A stretch of DNA of 64,000 nt, taken from positions 629,619 through 693,618 of the forward strand of contig NW_003314288.1 of NCBI RefSeq assembly GCF_000143415.4, in the 5' to 3' direction. This document shows, piece after piece, positions 9,688-20,696 of this stretch. A model generated the notes under the pieces. It made no database searches and was not told the origin of the DNA. It saw nothing but the letters and a program-made list of their open reading frames with translations. The position numbers and the translations under genes are program-made. The stretch comes from Selaginella moellendorffii (lineage: Eukaryota > Streptophyta > Lycopodiopsida > Selaginellales > Selaginellaceae). Every line of letters begins with the position of its first letter. Position 1 is the stretch's first letter.

Positions 9688-11173
9688 TCAGGGTTCTCTT
9701 AAAGATGGGTTGGGATCCGGAGGAATGTCAGGAGGAGGCATCGGTGGATCTATAGGTGGTATTAACTCCTCTTGATCCCTTTGTATGAAGCGTTTTAGCT
9801 GCTGCACATGCACAATCTCTGGAGGATTGGCCTGCTGAACGTCATGCCGAACCTCATAAACTTGTGGTCCAATTTGTCGCAACACTCGATACGGTCCTTT
9901 CCATTGTGCAAGAAGCCCCTTAGATAAACCACGTATCGTAAGATGGGGAAAACAGACTAACACCAAATCATCCACTTTGTACTCCACAGGTAGACGATGA
10001 TGGGAGTTGTAGTGCCGTTGTTGTCCCACTTGTACGCGGCCTAAGTGTTCGGCAAACTCTGCTCGGAAAAGTGGAAGAATGCTCGTCAAATACTGATCCC
10101 ATGATCTAGCATCGGCAGCACGTGGCAATCGCGAAGGTAAACCCAGTTCCGTTGGTAATATTGGATCATGACCATATAAGAGTTTATATGGTGAAGCACC
10201 AACAGAACTCTGCACCCCTGTAACATATGCATACCGAAGAGACGGCAAATAACCATCCCAATCCAAATGCTGAAAGTTCACATACTTCGCAATCATCCCT
10301 TTGAATGTCCGAACAAGCCGTTCCACCAGATCGTCTGATTGTGGATGATAAGCACTCGTGAAAGTGTGGCATATCCCCAACCGAGATGTCAAAACATGAA
10401 ATGCCTCAGCCATAAATGCGGGACCATTATCCGAAAGAATCTGCTCTGGACAAGAATGCTGGAACACCACTTGATTGAGGAGGAAGTATCCAACAGCAGT
10501 TGCAGAGGCGCTAGCAAGAGCACGAACTTCCACCCAACAAGTCAAGTAGTCAGAAGCAATAATAACATACTCATTGCCAGCAGTCGATCGTGGAAAAAGT
10601 CCCATAAGATCAAATGCCACTAACTCAAACGGATGGGAAACCGCATTTAACTCCAACCGTCCTTCCGCAGCACGAGGGGGAGTATTACGAGCTTGGCACC
10701 AAACGCAGCTACGCACATACCGGATAATATCACGTCGCATCTCTGGCCAATAGAAAGACCTGTGCAGCTTCTCGATGACACGACGGTGTCCCATATGCCC
10801 ACCTAGAACAGGAGAATCATGGTAGGCATGGAGAAACCGTGGAATAAACACCGAAGGCACCACTAGCCATAAATGATCATCAGGATCTGTCCCCACAAAA
10901 TAAAGAAGGCCATCGTCAAGGCGATATTGAGAATGTAAATGCCGGAAAGGCAAGTCATCAGCAAGTGATGCAGGATTCTCAAACCCATCTCGAAGCCTCC
11001 GAATCCACAGCTCAATCTTTTGAGCCTTGCAGACCTCATCAAGAGAAGGTAGATCTTGCTCTGCACCTTGTGGACACTGAACGTCAAGGATAGCAACCGC
11101 CGACAGCATAGAATCCTCATCTAGAAAATCCACAGATGCTGGAACAACAGGTTTGTCAGAAACATGAGAAGTG
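9688..11173 (-). CDS. integrase part of gypsy element A
   Basis: Catalyses insertion of the retroelement cDNA. Open for more than 480 codons without a stop. It has the HHCC zinc finger (HMGHRRVIEKLH and CVWCQARN) and a core with the three acidic residues at FDLMG, LSDNGPAF and DDLVERLVRTF (expected D, D, E). The C-terminal part has GPYRVLRQIGPQVYEV and ends in a proline-rich tail. There is no start of its own: the frame continues rightward to the transposon boundary at 11177, and it is the downstream part of pol, cut off from RNase H by the insertion. It is better preserved than the gag and RT parts of the same element. Confidence 0.9.
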
Positions 11174-11177
11174 AGTG

Positions 11178-11201
11178 AAGCTCTATTTCGTTAAAGTGGG
11201 A
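11178..11201 (+). repeat. left terminal inverted repeat
   Basis: 24 bases that are the exact reverse complement of 23435-23458. The match ends after GTGGGA; further in, both ends carry a short related GTAAAAT word but are otherwise different. Confidence 0.95.
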
Positions 11202-11866
11202 TTTATTCAGTAAAATGGGACTAGGTACAAATTTTCAAGTATTTGAAAATGACGTGAAATTATATGTTTTTTGTCTAGGGGCTAGACATATCTGGGGCAT
11301 GGTGACTAGCGCGGTGACTTTGTGTCCAGACTGAGTCCATCTGGTTGTATAATAAATCTCATTGTCAAGGTGAACAAGCCGAATCTGAAGCTAAAGAAGA
11401 GCGATGGCATGCGCGCATACACTATTTGTTTGTTCATTGAGCGTGTGGTGAGCTTTCTAAGATGAACGTCATTCCTATTAGCTAGACATATAACTTAATG
11501 GTGAGAACATTTAGATATTATTCAATGTTATCTTTTTCTAACGAATCTAATTGTGAAGGTGTAGCAAGAGGCATTGCTAGTCTGGAGAAGTCATTTAACT
11601 CATTTGACCCTTAGTGTATTTTCATGAAACTAAATAACATTCATATTATTAAGGAATTTCTCTAGTACCTTTTTTTTACCACATAGAGGCTTGCATTTCT
11701 TTCAAAGGTGATTTAGTAAAAGGCCTGAGGGCACATGCCATTCTATTTCTCAGACCGGTATTAAGATATACTAGTGCAAAGGGCCACATGCCATCACGCC
11801 TCCTCTGATTCAGATTCGGATTGTTCACCTTGAAATAAAATACATTAGAAACTTAGTAAAGGAATA
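11202..11866. other. left subterminal region of the transposon
   Basis: No coding frame was recognised. Two degenerate copies of the dyad motif lie at 11720-11741 and 11773-11794, each with a good right half (CACATGCCAT) and a poor left half. They lie downstream of the transposase stop codon at 11867. Confidence 0.5.
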
Positions 11867-14800
11867 TTAATGAATCTCACCTTGAACCCGGGTTATGAAT
11901 GCTCTTGCTGCATCTCTTGCATGGTCTGGCAAGGTGATGGTGGCACTCTGCTTCCGCATCCAACCATGCACAACATTATCCACCGATATGCTCATGCTGG
12001 GATCCCTTGGATTCAGCACCCATCTCTTTTCTAGGCAATCCTTCGTATATCCGGAACTTGGCTTGAACCACTCCACAGTTACATTGAAGGAGTTAGTTTC
12101 CGCGTCCTCCTCTGCATCAATGATGCAGTGCCCCACCCATATCATTTGTTTTTTATTACTGGGCCTGACAAGCACCACCATTCCTTTGCAGACCTGTACT
12201 GAATTGAATGCTGAATCTGGCTTCTTGTTCCTCGGCCCACAATAGTGATCCTCAACATCGTTATCTGTCACTGCATTTCCAGAGGACATTGTTCCGCTAC
12301 TATCTGGTGCTCTGGGTTCTGGCCAAAAGGACTCTTCCAATTCTTCATATACAACCGGCCCATTTTGGATAGCAGATATAATCTTCTCCCAGTATTCGAG
12401 CAAAGGCTTGCACCTCTTAAAATAGGATTCTCCACCAAACACCAACCCCCTCTTCCAGAAGGCAATATGCTGTCTAATCCCGGCCACTATACTTTCCTGG
12501 TCTTTGAGTCCATCCGGGTGCATCGGCCGTGGGGAACCCTGAGGAATCATAGGTTCCCCAGTTATGGGATCTCTCTTGAAGAGTTCAATGCCATCCACTG
12601 GCAGCCACACTGTGTCCCATTCTCTCATCTTGTACCTCATCACTGGAGCACCGTCACGCATGCTGAAATGAAACTGAAGAGGCTTGGAGTGGCCAATCAG
12701 CGTTTCGGATCCGTCCCTAATGTAGCCTCTTACAAACCCCTTAAAGTCTGGAACCTCTGTCACAAGTGCAGCTTCAACAGTGCCTTTGATGCAATTTTGG
12801 AATTCATCGTAGAGTTGTGGGAGGGTGAGGACATTGGATCGCCGGAGGGACTCTGCCAGGTGACTGAACATGGCATCGACGTCTTCATGAGTGTGCCCAA
12901 CCATGAGAAAGCCAAGTGTAACCATTTCAAATATGCCTTTGGCAACAAGCATCACCAAGTACGCGAAGACGTACATGTTTTTGTTCTCACTGCCAGCATT
13001 GTTTGTTTGGAGCAGAAGATGGGGTGGAAGGCCACATCGGCCGCAAGAACTTCCTTGAGATTCTGCTTCATTTGGATGAGGCTGTGCATTCACCGGGTGA
13101 CCAGCCTCGTCGGAATGGCATGAGGCCTCACATGATAACCCTACAATCTAACGGCCAACATATTCACTGGGATGGCATGGGGCCCCACGCGATACTGCAA
13201 GCCTTTGCTCCTCCTCCAGCTGAACCCTGTATGGGGTTCGATCGACAAGGGCCTTATGCAAGGGTTGGCCGTTCAGCTCAGTCTGCGCACTTTGCAGAGA
13301 CCTTAAGTGTTTTGCTAGGGACGCAATCATCATGTTTGCACCCCCGCCACCCCATAGAGGTACAAAGAAGTTCCCATAGTTCTGGGCACCATGCCCATGA
13401 GCGATTATGCCAAACAAAGACACAGGCAGCTGCATGGATGAAGAGATTGCCTTGGGGGCAGGATTGAGTCGAGGTAAGCACGTCTTTTTCTGGTCCATTT
13501 TGTCATGGATGATGTAGAGGTAAGAGTCAGGTCTCTCCATGGAGAGAATCCTGTTATGATAATATGCAGTCCTGCAGCTTCTCTGCTCGATGTTGTGGTC
13601 GAGCCGCCTTCTAACCAACGTCTCTCGCTCTTGAGCGCTGCAAGAATTCTTCGACAAAGCCATTTTGATAGCAGTGCACTCGTCACACTTTGAAAAGCTG
13701 GAGTACTTTCCTATACTCACATCCCTGAACCTGTTGCTCCACAATCTACTAAATCTAGATTGGCTCAGCTTCCTGTAGCCATTACTCTAGAGTTCCCGAT
13801 TCACATCTTCCAATATGGCCCCCTTGGTATACATGGAAGGGAGAACTCGTTGGGTGTCTCGTGTTCCATCTTCCAAGAGGCGGGTTTTATGTGGTTGCTG
13901 CTCGCTACATGTCTCGACAAACTTCTTGAAGATTGCCTCTCCATATACAACATGACCCCTGGTTTTGTGCGTACCGTCGTTCCCATGGACTGCCTGTTGA
14001 ACCCTTTGTTCCTCGAACTCAGTTTTGATTCTGTAGAATGTGCTTCGAGGGACTCCATAAATGATTCTCCATGCCTTCATGTAGACCAAACCCCTCTGGA
14101 AGACCATGCCCCCCACCTGATGTTCTGAAGCATCAACAGATGACCATAATGCCTCATACACAAAATTGCGAGCTGCCTTCCAGGACAATGTCTTGTATCT
14201 TGCTCTCTCCTCTTCAATAGCATCCCAATCAGCATGTTGACAGCACCTCCTCTTGCAACAAGCAACTGTCGAGACCATTCGAACCTCCATCGCCATTTTC
14301 TGCCTTTTCGGTTCGTTGCTCAGATCCCTTTGGCTGCGCTATAGGAAGGTGTACTTTCTTTTCCCATAAAGAGATTTTCTGTCATCAGTTGTAGTGGTGT
14401 TTGATTGTGAATCCTTCACATTCTCAAACACTAAGTGCCTCAATTTCCACCGCACAATGCTTCCAATAGTCAGACTGTTTTCTTCTGTGTCAACAACCTC
14501 TAAAATCGCAACTCCAATATCATCCCAGCCCAATTCTTGATTAGCAACTGCATCTCTTGGATCGACAACTGTGGCTAAGCCCTCAGCTACCACCTCCCCC
14601 TCGGGGTTGTTTAGAAACACCTTTGCCTGAATCCATGTAGCACGGTTTTTAAGATCCACAGAGGGAACATGCGTCGCACTTGCGCTGTCCCCAACATCTG
14701 CTTTCTTCTGCAAATTTTTCAAGGCAACAACAACATTTACCCCGACGACCATCTCTCCTTGTTCAATAGCGACCACATTCCCATCGAAGACAGTCTCTAC

Positions 14801-14935
14801 TGATACAGCAGCATTGCCTTCCCCAAGCCTTTGACAGTGTATAACAAAGTTCCGATCCATAGATACAAGGGTCCCTTTTGCAACTCTCTTCCCACCATTC
14901 AAAATGTAAACCTTTTCCCCAACCCTGAAGGCCAT
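11867..14935 (-). pseudogene. transposase-like gene, Cys-rich start and GHTHED motif
   Basis: Probable DNA-cutting and joining enzyme of the element. One frame runs from 14935 to 13148 interrupted only by TAG at 14341-14339 and TAG at 13789-13787; both would be CAG before one C-to-T change. Upstream of the first stop is a 198-residue domain (VVAEGLATVVDP, ELGWDDIGVAI, GSIVRWKL) resembling a domain found in plant transposon-associated proteins. Next come CCKRRCC, HGNDGTHKTRG, LPSMYTKG, SSFSKCDEC, LYIIHDKMDQ and IIAHGHGAQNYGNFF. After an intron with two dyads comes HLLLQTNNAGSENKN, where relatives carry DN, then VGHTHEDVDAMFSHL. The C-terminal end is unassigned. The spacing suggests an RNase H-like DDE core: HDKMD, (D to N)N, HTHED. 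Exon borders near 13090-13200 are uncertain. Confidence 0.75.
13115..13193. repeat. two dyad motifs in the transposase intron
   Basis: Copies at 13115-13136 (ATGGCATGAGGCCTCAC, right half degraded) and 13172-13193 (ATGGCATGGGGCCCCACGC, near-perfect dyad). Between them the transposase frame breaks, and on the minus strand a GTATCG donor-like site abuts the 13172-13193 copy. They are therefore intronic, as in the plus-strand gene. Confidence 0.7.
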
Positions 14936-15008
14936 TCTGAAAGTGCAGAAAAGAAGTTAAGACCATACAAAAAATGATTGGAGAATGGCCTAAATCATAA
15001 CATACCAA

Positions 15009-15030
15009 ATAGCATGAGGCCACATGCCAT
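15009..15030. repeat. dyad motif copy
   Basis: ATAGCATGAGG followed by a near-complement (CCACATGCCAT), just upstream of the transposase gene and so possibly in its promoter. Confidence 0.75.
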
Positions 15031-15078
15031 TATTCAAACATGCTATTGACACCCACGTGAAATTTCGCATTCACAAAA

Positions 15079-15136
15079 TTGGCATGAGCCCTCATGCCAT
15101 TAGTGGTACCACTAATGGCATGAGGCCTCATGCCAT
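15079..15136. repeat. compound 58-bp palindrome next to assembly gap
   Basis: Two dyad units (15079-15100 and 15115-15136) are joined by a short symmetric linker centred on GGTACC. The inner part from CCTCATGCC through to GGCATGAGG is a perfect 36-bp palindrome, and the whole 58 bp is symmetric except for about two base pairs. 15115-15136 is itself the perfect 22-bp form, ATGGCATGAGG plus its exact reverse complement. The gap begins four bases further on, which suggests that the palindrome or its continuation stopped sequencing or assembly. Confidence 0.9.
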
Positions 15137-15139
15137 CTT

Positions 15140-15409
15140 NNNNNNNNNNNNNNNNNNNNNNNNNNNNNNNNNNNNNNNNNNNNNNNNNNNNNNNNNNNNN
15201 NNNNNNNNNNNNNNNNNNNNNNNNNNNNNNNNNNNNNNNNNNNNNNNNNNNNNNNNNNNNNNNNNNNNNNNNNNNNNNNNNNNNNNNNNNNNNNNNNNNN
15301 NNNNNNNNNNNNNNNNNNNNNNNNNNNNNNNNNNNNNNNNNNNNNNNNNNNNNNNNNNNNNNNNNNNNNNNNNNNNNNNNNNNNNNNNNNNNNNNNNNNN
15401 NNNNNNNNN
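15140..15409. other. assembly gap (270 N)
   Basis: Unknown bases. True length is uncertain, so the transposon length of 12.28 kb is nominal. Confidence 0.99.
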
Positions 15410-16950
15410 AAAAATGATAGACCTAGGAATGAGTTCGAGAATTCAAAAATAACACACGCTTGAACGTCACATCAAATCCTCTGACAAACCAGATCTTATG
15501 ATTCCTCTGACAAATTTCAAACTGAGTAGCTTCTAGACTTTGCTGTCGGAGGTTGAACTTTGTCACATCATGTCCTTGCCTCGATCCAGCTGTGCCATGT
15601 CAGTGATTCGAACTTTGCCATGCCGTGTCAGCGATCCGCGCCAAGATTATTCGCCGTGTAAAGGAATAATTATGCTGTGTGTGTACGTCCATTTATGGCA
15701 ATATAAGGCCACACGCCATTCAAAGAATAATGCTAGTCGAGCATTTTTTGGTGCATTTTTGGGTTCAAAATTGCATGAGCCTACATGCTATAAAGTTTAC
15801 TTGTACCAAAAATAGAAACAGCTTTATTTACTTGGGAATTTAAGTGGTTGAGGCATTTTTAAACTTACAAACACATGCCTTACTTACATTCCTTTGGTTG
15901 CTTAAAATTCAAAAATATATAAACATTTCTTTTTGCATTTTCAATGTTTTCAATTATGGTTTTTGATTTTCGCAGGACCAGCCTAGTAATCTATTTGCAT
16001 CCTGTCATGTTTATAGCTAGCTTTCGTTTGTCCCCTTCGCTAGCCTGAGATACATCTGCTCGGCATCTGCCTCTTACAGCATTTGCCCAGAAAGGGCATC
16101 TTTCTTCACGCAGCATTTGCCACATGTTTAGGGTTTAGGGTTTAGGGTTTAGGGTTTAGCAATTCAGTAGCTTGATAAACATGCAAATACAGAACTTAAT
16201 GCAAAATCCTTTGATATGTCACAATGCCCCTAGGACCATAAACACATTTCAATAGAGAGGGTCCTTTCATTTCATAACTCCTTACGTAGATCTTGGTGAA
16301 ACCAGAGTTAATGAAGTTGGTTTCTTGTGATCCCGCATCTGATTGTGATGTCCCTTTGCAGTGTCGATGGAAAGGTCAATGCACACCAAACTGTAGAATC
16401 TTGGAGCAAAATAACGGTCGGATCTATGGCAAATGCCCTTGAAACATTGTAAGGCTCGTGTGGTCTCATGTGGTGTCCGATCGAGATGCTTCTTTGCAGG
16501 GTCATCAAGAAGGACATTGTATACCATTCTTTAAAATCTAGTTGCAATCTAACGGTTGGATCTCCAGGAAACTCAAAACAATCTCACGCATGTCAGAATA
16601 TTCTAGGAATATACTCCTATGTGCTCCTGAAAATGGCATGCGGCCCCACGCCATTCAAGAGATAACGCCAGATGACACCGAGCATTTTTTGGTGCATTTT
16701 TTGGGATCAAAATTGCATGAGCCCACACGCTTGAACGTCACATCAAATCCTCTGACAATTTATTTAGCTGAACATCTGGCATTTTTGGAAATACAAGATG
16801 CTTTGGAATATCCAATCATGCATGGTATAAATATAGCGAGGGTATTAAATGATATCCCAATCATGATCTTTCTTTTGGATTTCGCGTGCATGCAGTCCGA
16901 GGAATGATGACGTTGCGGATTTCTCTTGGATTTCACGCATGCGCGCGGCG
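15410..16950. other. central non-coding region of the transposon
   Basis: Lies between the two divergently transcribed genes, so it should contain both promoters. No credible gene was seen. It holds dyad copies at 15698-15719, 15770-15791, 16633-16654 and 16712-16733. It also holds a direct duplication of about 90 bp (15704-15791 against 16639-16733, sharing GAGCATTTTTTGGTGCATTT) and a block (CGCTTGAACGTCACATCAAA) at about 15459 and again at about 16729, so this region has been internally duplicated. Confidence 0.6.
16127..16159 (+). repeat. short telomere-like array (TTTAGGG)
   Basis: Four complete TTTAGGG units plus TTTAG in a row, the plant-type telomere repeat, inside the transposon spacer. 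Confidence 0.95.
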
Positions 16951-17057
16951 ATCCAGAAATTAATGGTGGCGCCCAAGTCCGAGGAATGATGACGTGGCGG
17001 GATTACCAACCGTCGTGACATTTCGCGCGTGTGAGGTTAGGTTTTGCATTTTGCTTC

Positions 17058-17205
17058 GTACTCGCGCTCGCACACTTGCGCTCGCATCGCACTCCCACTC
17101 GCGCTCCCACTTCTCTACAGGTTTCTCATGTGCATCGGCATCCACTCGCGCTTGCATCACACTCGCGCTCGCATCACGCTTGCATCGCGCTCGTGTGCAT
17201 CAGCG
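17058..17205 (+). repeat. imperfect CTCGC-type repeat before the plus-strand gene
   Basis: Run of imperfect units of the form CACTCGCGCTCGCATCAC just upstream of the first exon of the ParB/FCP1-like gene. CpG-rich compared with the AT-rich surroundings, so it may be promoter or 5' leader. Apparent frames here are low-complexity artefacts. Confidence 0.65.
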
Positions 17206-17406
17206 TCCACTTCAAGACACACCCAGTTTGTAACTTCGCCGCCAACTCCGCCGCCCACTCCACGCAGCCCACTTGGCGTCCCGAGAGATTTCAGCGCCGC
17301 TCTCCAACTGTAAGTGGCAGAGTAGCCTTGCTGCTACGATCCGCTGCACACACAGTGCACATTCGCTAGCGAGTCCGGTTGTCACGCCTCCATTCGGCTT
17401 CAAATG

Positions 17407-17645
17407 GTAAGTCTTTTAGGCCAAGTAGAAAATGGCATGAGGCCACATGCCATTCAATAGCAACATTGGCATGCACCGATTGGGCTCTCGAGTGCAGTCC
17501 GGTTACTGATGGCGTGTAGCCTCACGCCATCTTAGGATGCAGCCTCAAGACATCTGATGCAGTGGTGAATGGCGTGTGGCCTCACGTTATTTCCAGCTAC
17601 TAGCTTTTCATCTGTCAGCTCTAATTGTTGTGCATTTCTGAACAG
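17407..17645 (+). other. leader intron 1 with three dyad motifs
   Basis: 239-bp intron (GTAAGT to CAG) placed directly after the start ATG. Dyads lie at 17432-17453 (ATGGCATGAGG-CCACATGCCAT), 17509-17530 (ATGGCGTGTAG-CCTCACGCCAT) and 17569-17590 (ATGGCGTGTGG-CCTCACGTTAT). It is the only intron of this gene longer than 57 bp. Confidence 0.75.
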
Positions 17646-18821
17646 GCGAGGAATTGCGTTCTTCTTCCAGCCACTGTCAATGTGGATGCAGAGAAGGGGG
17701 AGGAGCTCACCAGTTGGACTTTCGGGATGGAAGGCGAGGATCTGAGGCTGTACAACACAGATGGTGGGAGAAAAGAATGCATGGGGATCCTCATCCAAGT
17801 GACAGACACTCCATGCAGTTCCATGCAAGAATATGGACTGGCACTTGTGGTAGAGACAGCGTCTGCCTTCAAGATCCACCTTGCACATCCTAGCGGCTTC
17901 CCGGAGGGGGGCAGCGGCTATGAGGAATTCCTAGAGGGAGCTAGGGAGAGGTTGTCCAGGAGGCCCACAATTTCAAAGACGCTGCGGGTCTATGAAGATC
18001 ACATGGAATCCACGGACCTCACCTACGGCGATGTTCAAAAACTATATTCCAACATTGAGCCGTTGAGAGTGCCTCCAGTTCGCGAAGCGAAGGGGAAGGG
18101 GGTCGATTTGGAAACTACCCCGATGCAGAAAAGGGTGGTCAAGCTCAAGCCGACGTCCGACTCTCCTCCAAAAAAGAAGCTACTCGGTGATGCCATTGCC
18201 TCGGGTTCGAACACTACACCCACCAAAAAGAAGAGCCGCAAAGAGCAGAAAGAGCAAGAAGAGGCAGCAAAAATTGTCACAGATAATAGTACTTGTTACT
18301 ATTCCAACAAAGTATATACAATCGACGTGAGCCATATCGACATCCAAAGCAAATACAACCACAGGCTAGTATCTGATGAGTGGGTGGAGAAACTGAAGCA
18401 AAAGATGCTGGCAAGTCCAGTAACACCCGACATTGCAGACGTAATCCCCTACTACCGAACAATGAAGGGCGAGACGAGGTTTCTAAACTTGATCAATAGG
18501 AAGGTGTTGGACGATCAGAACATCCGGTTTTATGCCGTCTCCGGGCAGCATTCTAGCTTGGTGATGCAAGAGATAGTTGTGGATATTATGGTGGGCGAGG
18601 AAGTGAAGAAAGTCTTCAAGACAAGAGTTGTCCGCCTGATAAAAGGCAACTCGCCCCTCCGATCTATCATATACATCTCCCACGCGCAGAATGTCAAGAA
18701 AGAAACGTGCTACAAATCGGGTCTGCACGAGACATTGGCACGAACACGGAAGCTTTGGGTTCAACTGAAGAAGCCACAAAAACCAGGACAAGGACGTGCA
18801 CTAGCAACTAGCGCCTGGCAG

Positions 18822-18875
18822 GTAAGCCTCGTTGCATGTGGCATAGCATGTGGCCTCACGCCATTTCCATTGTAG
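18822..18875 (+). other. 54-bp intron 2 holding a dyad
   Basis: GTAAGC to TGTAG, phase 0 on both sides. The dyad 18843-18864 (ATAGCATGTGG-CCTCACGCCAT) ends 11 bp before the acceptor. Confidence 0.8.
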
Positions 18876-20328
18876 GAATTCTCGAGTCTTCTCTCGAAAA
18901 CACTGGGGGTCAATGACACACTCAGCATCCATAACATTCTACTCGCGACAAAAGTTGTTTTTGACAAATGGGTAGATGTGCTGAGGAGGTACCATGACGG
19001 GGAGTTGCCAAACTCAATGGGTGTGGAGGACGGCCGGAAGCCCAATGATTTGAAGCTCAACGCCTTGCGTTTCTCGCGGTCTCTAGACGACGACGACCTT
19101 CTGACAGTGGCTAATGCTCTTCTACGTGGTGAGGTAGTCTTCAACAAGACCAAAATGACTCCCGGCCATATTGTGACATACGAGGACTTGTGCACGACTC
19201 TGAGAGCTCGTGCGCTATTGAAGGATTGGATCTTCGAGCAAGTGGCCATGGAGAGGGTGAGCATCGACACCACGCAAGAGATGATGGAAGCGCTGGATTT
19301 GTCAAATGAAGACATCGATGACTACGTGAAGGGGGCCCCCAAGTTCATCGATCTGCTGCGGGATGCCACAAAAAGTAAAGCTGAGAAGTTGGATCAGTAT
19401 CCAAATTTCATTAAGAGTGATGTCGAGCGCCGGCTTCATCGACCCCGCAGCAGAGGCCTATCGAGAACCTTACCGGGTATACTTGAATTCGGATGAGGAT
19501 CAAAGGTGGAGGAGCATCGTTTCCCACGGAGATGAGTAGGTCAAGAACATCTTTTGTGTGATGGACTTCACAAACGAGGAGATCACTCATGCAGACAAAG
19601 TCAGCTCCATCATTAACTTAATGGTGGGACTTGCGGAGGTGGAATCTTCAGTCCACTATATGATCTACGACTCCGAATCCTATCACAAGTTCTGGAAGGC
19701 CTTGAATGAGGTGAAGGCTCGGTTGAAAGGCAAGGAGATGCGGGAGATCCATGGGATAATGGCTAAGAAGAAGATACCGACGAATGTCCGCATCTTCACA
19801 CTCGCCCTTGTTATTGGTCCTGTAGCAGAGTGGGACTGGAGTGACTTCCCAGCTTCGTTCGACAAGGCCAATCGAATTGATCTGAGGGAGGTCAATTTAC
19901 CCCTGCCTGAGGAACTGAAGACGGCTATGGAGCTTTCGAATCCAAAGAAAGCTCCAGGTGCAGCATGGGAAATGCTTAGCTGGGTCTTCAACGCAATAGC
20001 GGGTGGGTCACCTGCTTCCGACTCCAAGGGCAAATGCGTTGTCGAGTACAACTGCGGCGGACTATTCTTTCGAGCCGCACTACTCAAGGGTGTCCCGTGT
20101 GTTGCGGTGACAAACTCCATTGAAGAGGTGACTTCAATGGAGCATATAATTACAGTTGCCAAAGAAAAACAGTATCTTCTCTGCGAACCTGGTGAGTACG
20201 CACTTTAAGTTTAAATGTTATCTCACAAGCTCTGTATGCAGGAGCGTGGCCACCCCCAAATGCTGAAACGGCATTAACAGCTACTGTTGAAGATACCCAT
20301 GTTGGGCCGAGCTCACAACCTGCACAAG

Positions 20329-20366
20329 GTAAGGTCACATGAGGCCTCACGCCATTTTGATTATAG
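20329..20366 (+). other. 38-bp intron 4 holding a dyad
   Basis: GTAAGG to TATAG. Flanking codons join in frame (phase 1). The dyad 20334-20355 (CATGAGGCCTCACGCCAT at its core) takes up more than half of the intron. 38 bp is extremely short for a plant spliceosomal intron. Confidence 0.7.
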
Positions 20367-20456
20367 ATCGTTGTGAATATTCAGACACGAGGACTAAAAA
20401 GCGCACTGGTGGCGTGTCGAAGAAGGACAAACAGACAAGCAATAGGAAAAAAGGAG

Positions 20457-20505
20457 GTACAAATTATATTTGCAATGGCGTGTGGTCTCATGCCATTCCT
20501 TGCAG
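20457..20505 (+). other. 49-bp intron 5 holding a dyad
   Basis: GTACAA to TTGCAG, phase 1. The dyad 20475-20496 (ATGGCGTGTGG-TCTCATGCCAT) ends 9 bp before the acceptor. Confidence 0.78.
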
Positions 20506-20649
20506 GAGACACTTCTTCAAAGGCAAAACAGGCAAGCACCAGCCAAGCTCAAACTGACAGTGGTCATAAAAAGCGAAAGCACGTTGGACAGTCGTCGGGA
20601 TCAGAGGCATTTGATTCGAAAAGGAAGAAGGGCAACGAAAAGATGATAG

Positions 20650-20696
20650 GTAATGCCTCGCGGATATGGCGTATGTGCTCATGCCATTCATTGCAG
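20650..20696 (+). other. 47-bp intron 6 holding a dyad
   Basis: GTAATG to TTGCAG, phase 1. The dyad 20666-20687 (ATGGCGTATGT-GCTCATGCCAT) ends 9 bp before the acceptor, the same offset as in intron 5. Confidence 0.78.

Noticed and set aside
14320-14360. A tiny intron (GTACAC to TATAG or CGCAG) removing the first transposase TAG
   Set aside because: It would be only 16-21 bp; a single-base change is far more likely.
15024-15452. Frame crossing the N run
   Set aside because: Most of it is unknown sequence; the same applies to the frames over 42794-42893.
16994-17369. Arg/Ser/His-rich proteins in the CTCGC repeat region
   Set aside because: Open in several frames only because the repeat lacks stops; no start context or domain.
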